A DNA stretch of 64,000 bases from Aquimarina mytili (lineage in GTDB: Bacteria; Bacteroidota; Bacteroidia; Flavobacteriales; Flavobacteriaceae): positions 434,001 through 498,000 of the forward strand of contig NZ_JAERQJ010000001.1 of the NCBI RefSeq assembly GCF_016735115.1. The letters are read 5' to 3'. The notes under the pieces were generated by a model. The model saw only the letters and a list, made by a program, of their open reading frames with translations. It did not search any database and was not told where the DNA came from. Both the position numbers and the translations under genes were made by a program. The number at the start of each line of letters is the position of its first letter. Position 1 is the stretch's first letter. Of this stretch, positions 1 to 9,666 are shown one piece after another.

Positions 1-1257
1 GTATTGTTTGATTTTTCTGTACAAGGTGCGTTCACTAATTCCTAATTCTTCAGCAGCTGCTTTTCGTTTTCCTCGGTGCCGTTCTAATGATTTTTTAATT
101 AACTCTAATTCTTTATCATGTAAAGACAAGGTTTCTTCTTCTTCAATTTCTTCGGCAAAAGAATATTTATCTTCTTCTTTTTGAGGGATAATGCTTTGAG
201 GTGGTATTTGTAATACCTCGGTGGTTGTGTTTATTGGTTCTTCGAATGGTATTTCTTCTTCCTCTTTATCTTCTCTATAGATTTTTCTGATTAATCCTTC
301 GTTATCCTTTTGTACTTGTTGTGCATTACCACTTTGCATAAGCTCCATGGTTAATTTTTTTAGATCATTGAGATCACTTTTCATGTCGAATAACACCTTG
401 TACAGAATCTCTCTTTCATTGGCAAAATCACTTTCTTGCTTATCTGAAGAAATTACTGCTGGGAGGTTACTTCCTATGTTTGGTAAATATCCGTGCAGAG
501 TAACTGCGTTTATTGTCCTGTTTTGTTCAAGGACTGAAATTTGCTCTGCAATGTTGCGTAATTGTCTGATATTACCGCTCCAATGATATTTTTCTAATAA
601 AACTACAGCGTCATCTGTTAAACGTATAGTAGGCATTTTGTATTTTGTAGCAAAATCTGAAGCGAATTTCCTAAACAAAAGATGAATATCATCTTTGCGA
701 TCTCTTAATGGAGGGAGCAGTATCTCAACAGTACTCAAGCGATAGTATAAATCTTCTCTAAACTTACCTTTTTTAATTGCTTCAAACATGTTTACATTGG
801 TGGCGGCTACAATGCGAACATCTGTTTTCTGAACTTTAGATGAGCCAACTTTGATAAACTCTCCATTTTCTAAAACCCTTAATAAACGTACTTGCGTGGT
901 AAGGGGGAGTTCTCCAACTTCATCAAGAAATATGGTTCCACCATCGGCTACTTCAAAATAACCGCTTCTAGTTTGCGTAGCTCCGGTAAAAGCACCTTTT
1001 TCATGCCCAAAAAGCTCACTATCAATAGTGCCTTCTGGAATCGCTCCACAGTTTACTGCAATATACTTACCGTGTTTTCGATGAGATAATGAGTGTATGA
1101 TTTTAGGAATACTTTCTTTACCTACACCACTCTCTCCTGTTACTAAAACAGAGATATCGGTTGGGGCTACCTGTATAGCCTTTTCTACGGCACGGTTAAG
1201 TTTAGGATCGTTTCCTATAATCCCGAATCGTTGTTTTATGGCTTGAACTGATTCCAT
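1..1257 (-). CDS. Sigma-54-dependent transcriptional activator, Fis-type (3' end cut by window edge)
   Basis: An enhancer-binding activator that would use ATP hydrolysis to open sigma-54 RNA polymerase promoters. The ATG is at 1257-1255 and about 419 codons are visible. Reading 5' to 3' on the minus strand I see a Walker A (TGESGVGKE), the sigma-54 contact loop GAFTGA, a Walker B-like FLDEVGE, and the arginine region FREDLYYRLS. After a Glu-rich linker comes a C-terminal Fis-type helix-turn-helix (KRKAAAEELGISERTLYRKIKQY) that runs into the window edge. There is no N-terminal receiver domain, so activity is not controlled by phosphorylation of this protein itself. It lies 39 nt downstream of miaB on the same strand and is probably cotranscribed with it. 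The family is certain; the target genes cannot be told from this sequence. Confidence 0.93.
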   Translation of the reverse strand, partial: MESVQAIKQRFGIIGNDPKLNRAVEKAIQVAPTDISVLVTGESGVGKESIPKIIHSLSHRKHGKYIAVNCGAIPEGTIDSELFGHEKGAFTGATQTRSGYFEVADGGTIFLDEVGELPLTTQVRLLRVLENGEFIKVGSSKVQKTDVRIVAATNVNMFEAIKKGKFREDLYYRLSTVEILLPPLRDRKDDIHLLFRKFASDFATKYKMPTIRLTDDAVVLLEKYHWSGNIRQLRNIAEQISVLEQNRTINAVTLHGYLPNIGSNLPAVISSDKQESDFANEREILYKVLFDMKSDLNDLKKLTMELMQSGNAQQVQKDNEGLIRKIYREDKEEEEIPFEEPINTTTEVLQIPPQSIIPQKEEDKYSFAEEIEEEETLSLHDKELELIKKSLERHRGKRKAAAEELGISERTLYRKIKQY

Positions 1258-1296
1258 CTATTAGTTTATGATTGTGTGTGTTTTTATGCTTTCTGG

Positions 1297-2742
1297 TTAA
1301 TTATTATCTGAATATCCAACAGCTTCGCCAAGCAAAGTTGCACTGGTACATTCGTTAATGCAAACCATTACAAAATCACCAATTTTGTATTCTCCTTTCG
1401 GAAAAACAGCAACAGTGTTTTGAGTTGTTCTTCCACTCCAATGGGCATCAGATTTTTTAGACTCTTTTTCAATTAAAACCTCTAAGGTTTGTCCGATAAA
1501 AGCTTGATGTCTGTATTCGCTATGTTTGCGTTGTACTTCTATAATTTCAGAAAGTCTTCTTTTCTTAACATCTTCAGGAACATCATCCTCCATTTTACGT
1601 TCTGCAAGCGTACCGGGTCTTTCAGAGTAGGCAAACATAAATCCATAATCATATTTTACATACTCCATAAGAGATAAGGTATCCTGATGATCTTCTTCGG
1701 TTTCTGTTGGAAATCCTGTAATTATATCTTGGGAGATAGCACATTCAGGAATAATACGTTTTATGTTGTCTATTAAATCAAAATATTCTTGTCGCGTGTG
1801 TAAGCGGTTCATTTCTTTTAATATGCGATCGCTTCCACTCTGAATAGGCAGATGAATATATTTACAAATGTTTTTATGTTTTGCCATAATTTCAATCACA
1901 TCCAAAGTCATATCTTGTGGATTTGATGTAGTAAAACGTAAGCGTAATTTTGGGTGTTTTGCAGCAACCATATCCAATAGTTTAGCAAAATTAACTGCAG
2001 TAGCTTTTTGAAAATCACTTGCCTTATCAAAATCTTTTTTCAGGCCACCACCATACCATAGATAGCTGTCTACATTTTGACCTAGCAATGTAATTTCTTT
2101 AAAATTTTGAGCAACCAGATCATCTATTTCTTTCAAAATACTTTGTGGGTCTCGGCTACGTTCTCTTCCTCTTGTAAAAGGTACCACGCAAAATGTACAC
2201 ATGTTATCGCAACCTCTGGTAATCGATACAAAAGCCGATACACCATTGCTTTGTAATCGTACTGGAGAAATGTCTCCGTAAGTTTCTTCTTTTGAGAGAA
2301 TTACATTAACCGCATTACGGCCAGCATCTACTTCTTCAATAAGGTTAGGTAGGTCTTTATAGGCATCTGGTCCAACGACAAGGTCAACAATTTTTTCTTC
2401 CTCTAGGAATTTACTTTTTAATCGTTCTGCCATACAGCCCAGAACTCCAACCTTCATTTGTGGATTGATCTTTTTTACGGCATTGTATTTTTCTAAACGC
2501 TTTCTAACCGTTTGCTCTGCTTTTTCTCTAATAGAACAGGTGTTTACCAAAACTAAATCTGCATCTTCAAGGTTTTGTGTAGTATTAAATCCTTCTTTAG
2601 CCAAAATTGAAGCTACAATTTCGCTATCGCTAAAATTCATTTGACAACCATAACTCTCAATAAAAAGCTTGCGTTGGTTTTCTTTCTTCTGATCAAGAAC
2701 TAATGGTTGTCCTTGTTTGTTTTCATCTATAATCTTCTCCAT
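1297..2742 (-). CDS. miaB: tRNA (N6-isopentenyl adenosine(37)-C2)-methylthiotransferase MiaB
   Basis: A radical-SAM enzyme that adds a methylthio group to i6A37 of tRNAs reading UNN codons. In order it has an N-terminal UPF0004 domain ([13 protein letters not shown] with the first cluster cysteines), the radical-SAM triad [10 protein letters not shown] (C178, C182, C185 counted from the chosen start) and a C-terminal TRAM domain ([14 protein letters not shown] to the end). The length of 481 residues is normal for Bacteroidota MiaB. The reading frame is open back to 2772, but I prefer the ATG at 2742 ([11 protein letters not shown]), which has a purine-rich stretch upstream. It is first in a minus-strand unit with the sigma-54 activator and is divergent from the membrane protein at 2880. 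Confidence 0.96.
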   Translation of the reverse strand: MEKIIDENKQGQPLVLDQKKENQRKLFIESYGCQMNFSDSEIVASILAKEGFNTTQNLEDADLVLVNTCSIREKAEQTVRKRLEKYNAVKKINPQMKVGVLGCMAERLKSKFLEEEKIVDLVVGPDAYKDLPNLIEEVDAGRNAVNVILSKEETYGDISPVRLQSNGVSAFVSITRGCDNMCTFCVVPFTRGRERSRDPQSILKEIDDLVAQNFKEITLLGQNVDSYLWYGGGLKKDFDKASDFQKATAVNFAKLLDMVAAKHPKLRLRFTTSNPQDMTLDVIEIMAKHKNICKYIHLPIQSGSDRILKEMNRLHTRQEYFDLIDNIKRIIPECAISQDIITGFPTETEEDHQDTLSLMEYVKYDYGFMFAYSERPGTLAERKMEDDVPEDVKKRRLSEIIEVQRKHSEYRHQAFIGQTLEVLIEKESKKSDAHWSGRTTQNTVAVFPKGEYKIGDFVMVCINECTSATLLGEAVGYSDNN

Positions 2743-2840
2743 AAAAAATAATTCCTTAACGATTAAAGGCAAATAATGTGCAAAGATACCTTTTAATACG
2801 ATTTATGACAAAGTGGCAGGGTTTTATTTCTGAAAAAAAT

Positions 2841-2848
2841 TATATTTG
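2841..2848 (+). promoter_or_regulatory. Bacteroidota -7 promoter box (TATATTTG)
   Basis: An exact match to the TAnnTTTG box used by the primary sigma factor of Bacteroidota, 32 nt upstream of the ATG at 2880. It supports the shorter start of the membrane protein. No clear -33 TTTG was identified. Confidence 0.5.
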
Positions 2849-2879
2849 GTCTTTTCCAACCGATAAAACAGATGATGTT

Positions 2880-3665
2880 ATGACTAATAATCTTTTTGAG
2901 AAGATTGAAAATAGCTCTCCTATAGATTTTGGAGATATTTTTAATAAAAGTATAGAGCTTTTTAAAAAAATCTGGGTACAAGGATTTGTACACTTGCTTA
3001 TTACTATGGCAGTCATGATTCCTCTGTTTGCTGTGATGTATATTCCAATTTTTGCTCTTGCGGGGCTATCAGGGTTAGAAAACAATTATGGCGAATATGG
3101 TGATTATGGATATCCACAAGAGGAATTATCTATCGGTTTGATGATCATTTTTATAGTGTTGGTATTAATAGTGTCTATGGTTGCAACTACATTTCAGTTT
3201 GGGATCAATGCACATTTTTATAGAGTATGTAGACAGGTTGATATGGGTGAAGCCCAGAGTTCTAAGTATTTCATGTTTTTTAAAGGTAAATACTTAGGGA
3301 AAATCTTTGCAATTTCGATAGCAACGTTTGGTATTGCTTTGTTGGCGGCATTGTTATGTTATATTCCAATACTGTATGTAATGGTTCCAATACACCTATT
3401 AGGGGCAATTTTTGCCTTTAATCCAGATCTTAGTGTAAGTGATCTTATAAAAGCTAGTTTTAAATTAGGGAATAAAATTTGGCTAATAGCTTTTGGGTTG
3501 ATTTTTGTTTCCTCTATGCTTGCTCAATTGGTGGGAATGCTACTGTGTTTTGTTGGAATATTTTTCACCGCTTTTTTTGTATATATGCCAGTGTATTATA
3601 TGTATAAAGAGGCAATAGGTTTTGATGAGACCGAACCTAAAGAAGATACGTTACTTGTAGAATAA
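2880..3665 (+). CDS. Multi-pass membrane protein, unknown function
   Basis: A hydrophobic protein of 261 residues from the ATG at 2880 (MTNNLFEKIENSSPIDFGD); the frame is open back to 2778, but a promoter box sits inside that extension. I count five to six membrane segments, for example MAVMIPLFAVMYIPIFAL, LSIGLMIIFIVLVLIVSMVA and IWLIAFGLIFVSSMLAQLVG. The N-terminus is soluble and polar and the tail is acidic. The layout resembles small Bacteroidota membrane proteins with an N-terminal 'DFGDIFNKSIELFKK' segment, sometimes annotated as DUF975-like. It is a single gene followed by a terminator. I cannot assign a role. Confidence 0.8.
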   Translation: MTNNLFEKIENSSPIDFGDIFNKSIELFKKIWVQGFVHLLITMAVMIPLFAVMYIPIFALAGLSGLENNYGEYGDYGYPQEELSIGLMIIFIVLVLIVSMVATTFQFGINAHFYRVCRQVDMGEAQSSKYFMFFKGKYLGKIFAISIATFGIALLAALLCYIPILYVMVPIHLLGAIFAFNPDLSVSDLIKASFKLGNKIWLIAFGLIFVSSMLAQLVGMLLCFVGIFFTAFFVYMPVYYMYKEAIGFDETEPKEDTLLVE

Positions 3666-3673
3666 AAGTTATA

Positions 3674-3700
3674 AGCCTGCTAATTAGCAGGTTTTTTTTA
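3674..3700 (+). terminator. Rho-independent terminator
   Basis: The perfect inverted repeat CCTGCTAATTAGCAGG (3676-3691) is followed by eight T residues. It ends the membrane-protein gene and separates it from topA. Confidence 0.9.
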
Positions 3701-3744
3701 AACTAAATTTTTGATAAAGAATCTCGATATCAAAAAATTGATAT

Positions 3745-3752
3745 ACTTTTGT
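3745..3752 (+). promoter_or_regulatory. Candidate topA promoter -7 box (TACTTTTG)
   Basis: A TAnnTTTG match 20 nt upstream of the topA ATG (3772), downstream of the preceding terminator. Confidence 0.5.
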
Positions 3753-3771
3753 GGTCAGAAATTAAAGGATT

Positions 3772-6261
3772 ATGGCTAAGAATTTAGTGATTGTGGAGTC
3801 GCCTGCCAAGGCCAAAACTATAGAGAAATTTTTAGGAAAAGATTATACGGTAGCGTCAAGTTTTGGGCATATCGCAGATCTTCCTGCAAAAGAATTAGGA
3901 GTAGATGTCGATGGCGGTTTTAAACCTAAATATATTGTCTCTAAAGACAAAAAAGATGTCGTTAAAAAACTAAAGGATCTTTCTAAAAAAGCAGAAATGG
4001 TTTGGTTGGCTAGTGATGAGGATCGTGAGGGAGAGGCTATTGCCTGGCACCTGGCCGAAACACTTAAGCTAGATAAAGAAAGAACCCGCAGAATTGTGTT
4101 TCACGAGATTACCAAAAATGCTATTCTTAAAGCTATAGAAAATCCACGTTCTATAGATTACAATCTTGTAAATGCGCAACAGGCTAGACGTGTATTGGAT
4201 CGTTTGGTTGGGTATGAGTTGTCTCCAGTGCTATGGCGCAAAGTGAAAGGAGGATTGTCTGCCGGTCGTGTACAATCTGTTTCTGTGCGACTAATTGTTG
4301 AAAGAGAAAGAGAAATACTAGGTTTTAAACCAGAAGCCTCATATAGAATAGATGCAGAATTTTCTAATCAAACAGGAAAATCTTTTAAAGCAAAGCTTCC
4401 TAAAAACTTTAAAACAAAAGAAGAAGCAACGTCTTTTTTAAAACAAAATATAGGGGCGTCTTTTAAAGTCGCGGATCTTACTACAAAACCGGCTAAAAAA
4501 TCTCCAGCACCTCCATTTACAACCTCTACTTTACAACAAGAGGCTTCCAGAAAGTTATATTTTTCGGTTAGTAAAACCATGACTATGGCACAACGGTTGT
4601 ATGAAGCAGGATTGATAACATATATGAGGACCGATAGTGTAAATCTGTCTGTTGAAGCGCAAAATGGAGCAAAAGCTGAAATTGTATCAGCGTATGGAGA
4701 AGATTTTAGTAATCCTAGACAATATAAAGGTAAGTCAAAAGGAGCGCAAGAAGCTCACGAAGCCATTCGTCCCACAGATTTTTCCAGACATACTGTAAAT
4801 GTTGATTACGATCAACAGCGATTGTATGAACTAATATGGAAACGTGCAATTGCATCGCAGATGAGTGATGCAAGATTAGAAAGGACCAATGTTAAAATTG
4901 AAGCGAATTCTCATAAAGAGCAATTTACTGCAAATGGAGAGGTGATAAAATTTGAAGGCTTTTTGAAGGTGTATCTGGAAGGAAACGATGATGAAGATGA
5001 AGAACAAGAAGGAATCCTCCCGGAAATGAAGGTTAACGAGAGCTTGTTTAATAAATATATTTCAGCTACAGAGAGGTTTACCAGGCCACCAAGTCGATAT
5101 ACCGAAGCTTCATTGGTTAAAAAACTAGAAGAATTGGGTATTGGAAGACCATCGACGTATGCGCCAACTATTTCGACTATTCAAAACAGGAATTATGTAG
5201 AGAAAGGAGCTAAAGAAGGTGAAGTGCGTAAATATGTGCAGATGATTCTTTCTGGAGATAAGATGCAAGAAAAAAACCTGTCAGAAAAAGTAGGAAGCGA
5301 TAAGGGTAAATTAATCCCAACAGATGTAGGTATGGTGGTTAATGACTTTTTAGTAAATCACTTTTCTTCAATTCTAGACTATAATTTTACGGCAAAAGTA
5401 GAACAGGATTTTGATGAGATAGCAGAAGGTCAGGAAGATTGGACTCATGTAATGAAAGAGTTTTATGAAGAATTTCATCCTAGAGTAGAAGATGTAGCAC
5501 AAAATGCAGAACGTGAAGTAGGAGAACGAATTCTGGGTGAAGATCCTGTAACCGGTAAAGTGGTTAGTGTTCGTTTAGGTAAGTTTGGGCCTATGGTGCA
5601 AATCGGTACTGTAGATGATGAAGATAAACCTAAGTTTGCTAGTTTGCCACCAGGACAAACATTAAGCGGAATTACTTTTGAGGAAGCAATGGATTTGTTT
5701 CAGTTGCCAAAAGAATTAGGAGTATATAAAGGAGAGACTATAGTGGTAAATAATGGCCGTTTTGGTCCTTATGTACGTTTTGGTGAAAAATTTGTTTCCT
5801 TAGAAAAAGGAGAAGATCCATTAAGTACTACGCTAGATAGAGCAATAGAGTTGATAGATGCTAAAGAAAAAGCGGATGCTCCTATATATATGTATGAAAA
5901 TCTTCCCGTTCAAAAAGGTAAAGGACGATTTGGGCCATTTATAAAATGGAACAATATGTTTATCAATGTTAATAAAAAATATGATTTTGATAATCTGTCT
6001 GATCAAGATATTGTAACCCTAATCGAGGAAAAGAAGCAAAAAGAAATCGATAAAGTAATTCATAATTGGGAAGAAGAAGGAATTCGTGTTGAAAAAGCGA
6101 GGTGGGGTAGAAGCAATATTATTAAAGGTAAAATAAAAATAGAATTACCAAAAACGGTAGACGCTACAAAATTAACTCTTGATAAGGTAAAAGATCTTAT
6201 TGAGAAAAATGCACCTAAGAAAAAGACAACAAAAAAGAAAACTAAGCCTAAAAAGAAATAA
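3772..6261 (+). CDS. topA: DNA topoisomerase I (type IA)
   Basis: It relaxes negative supercoils by cutting one strand and passing the other. The N-terminal Toprim domain (MAKNLVIVESPAKAKTIEKFLG, then the acidic DEDREGEAIAWH) is followed by the type IA core. The catalytic tyrosine is Y284 in ITYMRTDS. The C-terminal third has repeated zinc-ribbon-like modules without the zinc cysteines (GKFGPMVQIG, GRFGPYVRFG, GRFGPFIKW), as is usual in Bacteroidota. The tail is lysine-rich (KKKTTKKKTKPKKK), probably for non-specific DNA contact. The length of 829 residues is normal. The next gene starts 3 nt after its stop, so the two are probably cotranscribed. Confidence 0.97.
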   Translation: MAKNLVIVESPAKAKTIEKFLGKDYTVASSFGHIADLPAKELGVDVDGGFKPKYIVSKDKKDVVKKLKDLSKKAEMVWLASDEDREGEAIAWHLAETLKLDKERTRRIVFHEITKNAILKAIENPRSIDYNLVNAQQARRVLDRLVGYELSPVLWRKVKGGLSAGRVQSVSVRLIVEREREILGFKPEASYRIDAEFSNQTGKSFKAKLPKNFKTKEEATSFLKQNIGASFKVADLTTKPAKKSPAPPFTTSTLQQEASRKLYFSVSKTMTMAQRLYEAGLITYMRTDSVNLSVEAQNGAKAEIVSAYGEDFSNPRQYKGKSKGAQEAHEAIRPTDFSRHTVNVDYDQQRLYELIWKRAIASQMSDARLERTNVKIEANSHKEQFTANGEVIKFEGFLKVYLEGNDDEDEEQEGILPEMKVNESLFNKYISATERFTRPPSRYTEASLVKKLEELGIGRPSTYAPTISTIQNRNYVEKGAKEGEVRKYVQMILSGDKMQEKNLSEKVGSDKGKLIPTDVGMVVNDFLVNHFSSILDYNFTAKVEQDFDEIAEGQEDWTHVMKEFYEEFHPRVEDVAQNAEREVGERILGEDPVTGKVVSVRLGKFGPMVQIGTVDDEDKPKFASLPPGQTLSGITFEEAMDLFQLPKELGVYKGETIVVNNGRFGPYVRFGEKFVSLEKGEDPLSTTLDRAIELIDAKEKADAPIYMYENLPVQKGKGRFGPFIKWNNMFINVNKKYDFDNLSDQDIVTLIEEKKQKEIDKVIHNWEEEGIRVEKARWGRSNIIKGKIKIELPKTVDATKLTLDKVKDLIEKNAPKKKTTKKKTKPKKK

Positions 6262-6264
6262 TAC

Positions 6265-7428
6265 ATGTCTTTCGAATTTCTTGCACCAGTTAGCGACTTA
6301 GTAGCAGCGCATACCAAGTTGCTTTCTGATCAATCATTAGGAAAACAAATAAAGGTTCATACTGCAGAAAACGGAATTCCTGATTTGGAAAAAGTCGATA
6401 TTGCCATTCTTGGTATTCAAGAAAATAGAAACGATATTGATTTTTTAGGAGAAAAACTAAATTTCGATACGGTACGTAAGTCATTATACGAACTTTATCC
6501 TGGAAATTGGGGAAGCACTATTGTCGATCTTGGAGATGTGACTCCGGGTAATGAAGTTAGTGATACTTATTATTTGGTTCAAGAAGTTCTATCGTCTTTA
6601 TTACAAAAAGATATTATTCCTATAATAATAGGAGGAAGCCAAGATTTAGTTTACGCACAATATAGATCTTTTGATATATTAGAGCAGATGGTAAACTTGG
6701 CTAATGTGGATAGTAAGTTTGATTTAGGTAATTCTTCAGAACCCATAACGAATACTTCATTTGTTGGTAAAATTATAGTAGAACAACCGTATAATTTATT
6801 TAACTATAGTAATATAGGATATCAAACCTATTTTAATTCTCAAGAAGAAATTGATCTTATAGAAAAATTATACTTTGATGCATATCGTCTAGGCGAGGTG
6901 ATTTCAGATATGACCATTGTAGAACCAATTATGAGAGATGCAGATATTGTGTCAATAGATCTTGGAGTTATAAGTGCTACTAGTATGGGTGGGTTGGTTT
7001 TTTCACCAAATGGATTTGATGGAAGAGAGATTTGTGCTATTTCACGGTATGCGGGAATAAGTGATAAAGTAAAAAGTTTCGGGATTTATGAATTTAAAAA
7101 TTTCAAGAACGAAGAAACTTCGGCTATGTTAATTGCTCAAATCATTTGGTATTTTATTGAAGGAGTCAATTTTAGATCTAATGAGATCAATATAAAGAGC
7201 CTAAAAAGTACGTTACATTATAATGTTCCTGTAGAAGATGAAATTTTGTCGTTTTATAAGAGCGCAAAAACAGGAAGATGGTGGATAGAAATACCATTTA
7301 TTTCATCTGGTAATAATAAATTGAAAAGACATACGTTATTACCTTGCACATACAACGATTATGAGCGTGCTTGTAATCAGGAAATACCTGAAAGATGGTA
7401 TAAGGCAAAACGAAAAAACGAAGTTTAA
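6265..7428 (+). CDS. Arginase/formimidoylglutamase-fold protein with replaced metal ligands
   Basis: A 387-residue protein of the ureohydrolase fold, the type often annotated as formimidoylglutamase next to gldK. True ureohydrolases bind two Mn ions through GGDHS, DAHxD and SxDxDxxDP motifs. Here the corresponding segments read GGSQD (123-127), VDSKFD (D149 to D153, Lys in place of the ligand His) and SIDLGVIS (D232, then Gly where the second Asp should be). At least three ligands are therefore missing and hydrolase activity is unlikely. The assignment of the fold is by recognition; the substitutions are read directly. It begins 3 nt after topA and ends 110 nt before gldK, and this position is recurrent in gliding bacteria, which suggests a non-enzymatic role linked to the gliding machinery (inference). 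Confidence 0.8.
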   Translation: MSFEFLAPVSDLVAAHTKLLSDQSLGKQIKVHTAENGIPDLEKVDIAILGIQENRNDIDFLGEKLNFDTVRKSLYELYPGNWGSTIVDLGDVTPGNEVSDTYYLVQEVLSSLLQKDIIPIIIGGSQDLVYAQYRSFDILEQMVNLANVDSKFDLGNSSEPITNTSFVGKIIVEQPYNLFNYSNIGYQTYFNSQEEIDLIEKLYFDAYRLGEVISDMTIVEPIMRDADIVSIDLGVISATSMGGLVFSPNGFDGREICAISRYAGISDKVKSFGIYEFKNFKNEETSAMLIAQIIWYFIEGVNFRSNEINIKSLKSTLHYNVPVEDEILSFYKSAKTGRWWIEIPFISSGNNKLKRHTLLPCTYNDYERACNQEIPERWYKAKRKNEV

Positions 7429-7538
7429 CATTTTTATTAGGCAGATTTAAGGTTTTTTTTAGAAAAAAATTGTTTTTCTGAAAATAAATAAATAGGTTTA
7501 CGTCCTTAAATCTAGAAGATCTTAACCTAAAACACGTT

Positions 7539-8915
7539 ATGAAGAAATTTGTATCACTCTTTGCTATTTTAGCAATGCTCTATAGTTGTGGTGGAGGAGG
7601 AAACCGAGGAGAACTAGTCGGAGCACAAGGAAAAAAATGGCACCCACAAAAGCCGTACGGAATGGCCCTTATCCCCGGAGGATCGTTCATTATGGGTAAG
7701 TCGGATGATGACAAAGCGGCGTTGGCAAACGCACCTACCAAGATGGTAACTGTTCGTTCATTCTATATGGACGAGACCGAAATCACCAATAGTGAGTATA
7801 GGCAATTTGTAAATTGGGTTCGAGATTCTACAATCCGAATGAAATTGGCTATTATGGCAGACGAACTAGGTAAAACACCTGGTGATGATGGTATCGGAGA
7901 ATATGCATTTTTAGATGCAGATACCGAGAACATGTCAGTCTACGAAAAATATATGTACGATAATTATAGTGGTACAGGAGAAACCGGTTACGAAGGTAGA
8001 GCTCTTAATAAGGATATCGATATCGAGTGGGATATTGAAGATTACCCAGATGAGTTTTATGCAGAAGTTATGGATACTATGTATATTCCTTTAGAAGAAT
8101 CGTATAACGGTAGACGTACTTTAGATGTTAGTAAGTTCGAATTTAGATTTACCTGGATGGATATTCAGGCTGCGGCAAGAGCCCGTAAAGGTGGAAGAAA
8201 AGATTTTGTAAAAGAAGAAGTAATAAAAGTCTATCCTGATACTACGGTATGGATTAAAGACTTTAACTATTCATATAATGAGCCTATGCATAATGATTAT
8301 TTTTGGCATAGTGCATACGACGATTACCCTGTAGTAGGAGTTTCTTGGGAACAAGCTAAAGCTTTCTGCAGATGGAGAACTATTGAGAAAAATACATTTC
8401 AAAAGAAAAAAGGTAAAGAATTCGTGAACTATTTCAGACTGCCTACAGAAGCAGAATGGGAGTATGCTGCTAGAGGTGGTCTAGAATCAGCTACATATCC
8501 ATGGGGTGGTCCTTATGCTTTAAATGACCGAGGTTGTTTCTTGGCAAATTTCAAACCTCTTAGAGGAAACTATGCAGCAGATAACTTTTTATATACTGTC
8601 GAAGCCAAAACATTTGAGCCAAATGATTATAACTTATATAATATGGCAGGTAATGTTTCAGAGTGGGTACAGTCATCATATGATCCCTCAGCATATGAAT
8701 ACGTTTCATCAATGAACCCAAATGTCAATGATGATGAAAATAAACGTAAAGTAGTGCGCGGTGGATCCTGGAAAGATGTTGCTTATTTCCTACAAGTAAG
8801 TACCAGAGATTACGAATATGCAGATTCTGCTAGGAGTTATATTGGATTTAGAACCGTTCAGGACTATATGGGTACTGACGTGACTGGAGATGATAATACG
8901 CAGAATCAAAAATAA
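7539..8915 (+). CDS. gldK: Gliding motility lipoprotein GldK (PorK)
   Basis: An outer-membrane-associated lipoprotein of the type IX secretion system. With GldN it forms the periplasmic ring around the motor. The signal peptide MKKFVSLFAILAMLYSC has a lipobox ending at the lipidated Cys17, followed by a glycine spacer. The body is an FGE/SUMF1-like domain (GMALIPGGSFIMG at the start; RLPTEAEWEYAARGG and NMAGNVSEWV near the end; VVRGGSW). It carries an acidic insertion around residues 100-190, as in other GldK proteins. The 458-residue length fits. It is first of the collinear gldKLMN genes. Confidence 0.96.
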   Translation: MKKFVSLFAILAMLYSCGGGGNRGELVGAQGKKWHPQKPYGMALIPGGSFIMGKSDDDKAALANAPTKMVTVRSFYMDETEITNSEYRQFVNWVRDSTIRMKLAIMADELGKTPGDDGIGEYAFLDADTENMSVYEKYMYDNYSGTGETGYEGRALNKDIDIEWDIEDYPDEFYAEVMDTMYIPLEESYNGRRTLDVSKFEFRFTWMDIQAAARARKGGRKDFVKEEVIKVYPDTTVWIKDFNYSYNEPMHNDYFWHSAYDDYPVVGVSWEQAKAFCRWRTIEKNTFQKKKGKEFVNYFRLPTEAEWEYAARGGLESATYPWGGPYALNDRGCFLANFKPLRGNYAADNFLYTVEAKTFEPNDYNLYNMAGNVSEWVQSSYDPSAYEYVSSMNPNVNDDENKRKVVRGGSWKDVAYFLQVSTRDYEYADSARSYIGFRTVQDYMGTDVTGDDNTQNQK

Positions 8916-8989
8916 GTCCCAAAATTCTATCAACTTAATTACTAACCCTTTTTTTAAAATTTAGATTTAAAAAACAAAACAAATTTATT

Positions 8990-9616
8990 ATGGCAAATTC
9001 AAAAGCAAGCAAAAAATTAATGAACATGGTATACGGTCTAGGAGCGGCCGTAGTAATTCTAGGTGCACTTTTTAAAATTATGCACTGGCCATTTGGTAAT
9101 CAAATGCTTATTATTGGTTTGATCACGGAAGCTTTCGTATTTACAGTTTCTGCATTCGAACCTGTTGACGACGAATTAGATTGGTCTCTTGTGTATCCTG
9201 AGTTAGCAGGAGGAAATAAAAAAGATAAGAAACAAGACACTACTCCTGAAGGATTATTATCTAAAAAATTAGATGATATGTTAAAAGAAGCTAGAGTAGA
9301 TTCTAGTCTTATGAGTAGTCTTGGTGATAGCATCCGTAATTTTGAGGGAGCAGCTAAGAATATTTCTCCTACTGTTGACGCAATACAAGGTCAAAAGAAA
9401 TATAGCGAAGAAATGCAAAAAGCAGCTTCTCAATTAGAATCTCTAAATAGTCTTTATAAAGTGCAATTAGAATCTTCAGCATCTCAAGCAGAAGCTAATC
9501 AGGCAATAGCTGATAATGCACAAAAATTAAAAGATCAAATGGAAAGCCTTGCTAGTAACCTTTCTTCTCTTAATGGAGTATATGGTGGTATGTTAACTGC
9601 AATGAATAGAAGCTAG
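8990..9616 (+). CDS. gldL: Gliding motility inner-membrane motor protein GldL (PorL)
   Basis: The proton-powered rotary motor subunit of type IX secretion and gliding. Two membrane helices lie at about residues 10-30 and 38-55. The second carries E47 (LIITGLITEAF region), at the position of the essential membrane glutamate of GldL. The rest is a cytoplasmic, coiled-coil-rich region of about 150 residues. The length of 208 residues is typical. It sits between gldK and gldM with short gaps. Confidence 0.95.
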   Translation: MANSKASKKLMNMVYGLGAAVVILGALFKIMHWPFGNQMLIIGLITEAFVFTVSAFEPVDDELDWSLVYPELAGGNKKDKKQDTTPEGLLSKKLDDMLKEARVDSSLMSSLGDSIRNFEGAAKNISPTVDAIQGQKKYSEEMQKAASQLESLNSLYKVQLESSASQAEANQAIADNAQKLKDQMESLASNLSSLNGVYGGMLTAMNRS

Positions 9617-9666
9617 TTAACTTTTTAATAAATATTTTATAATAACTACCAAAATCTAAGAAGAAT

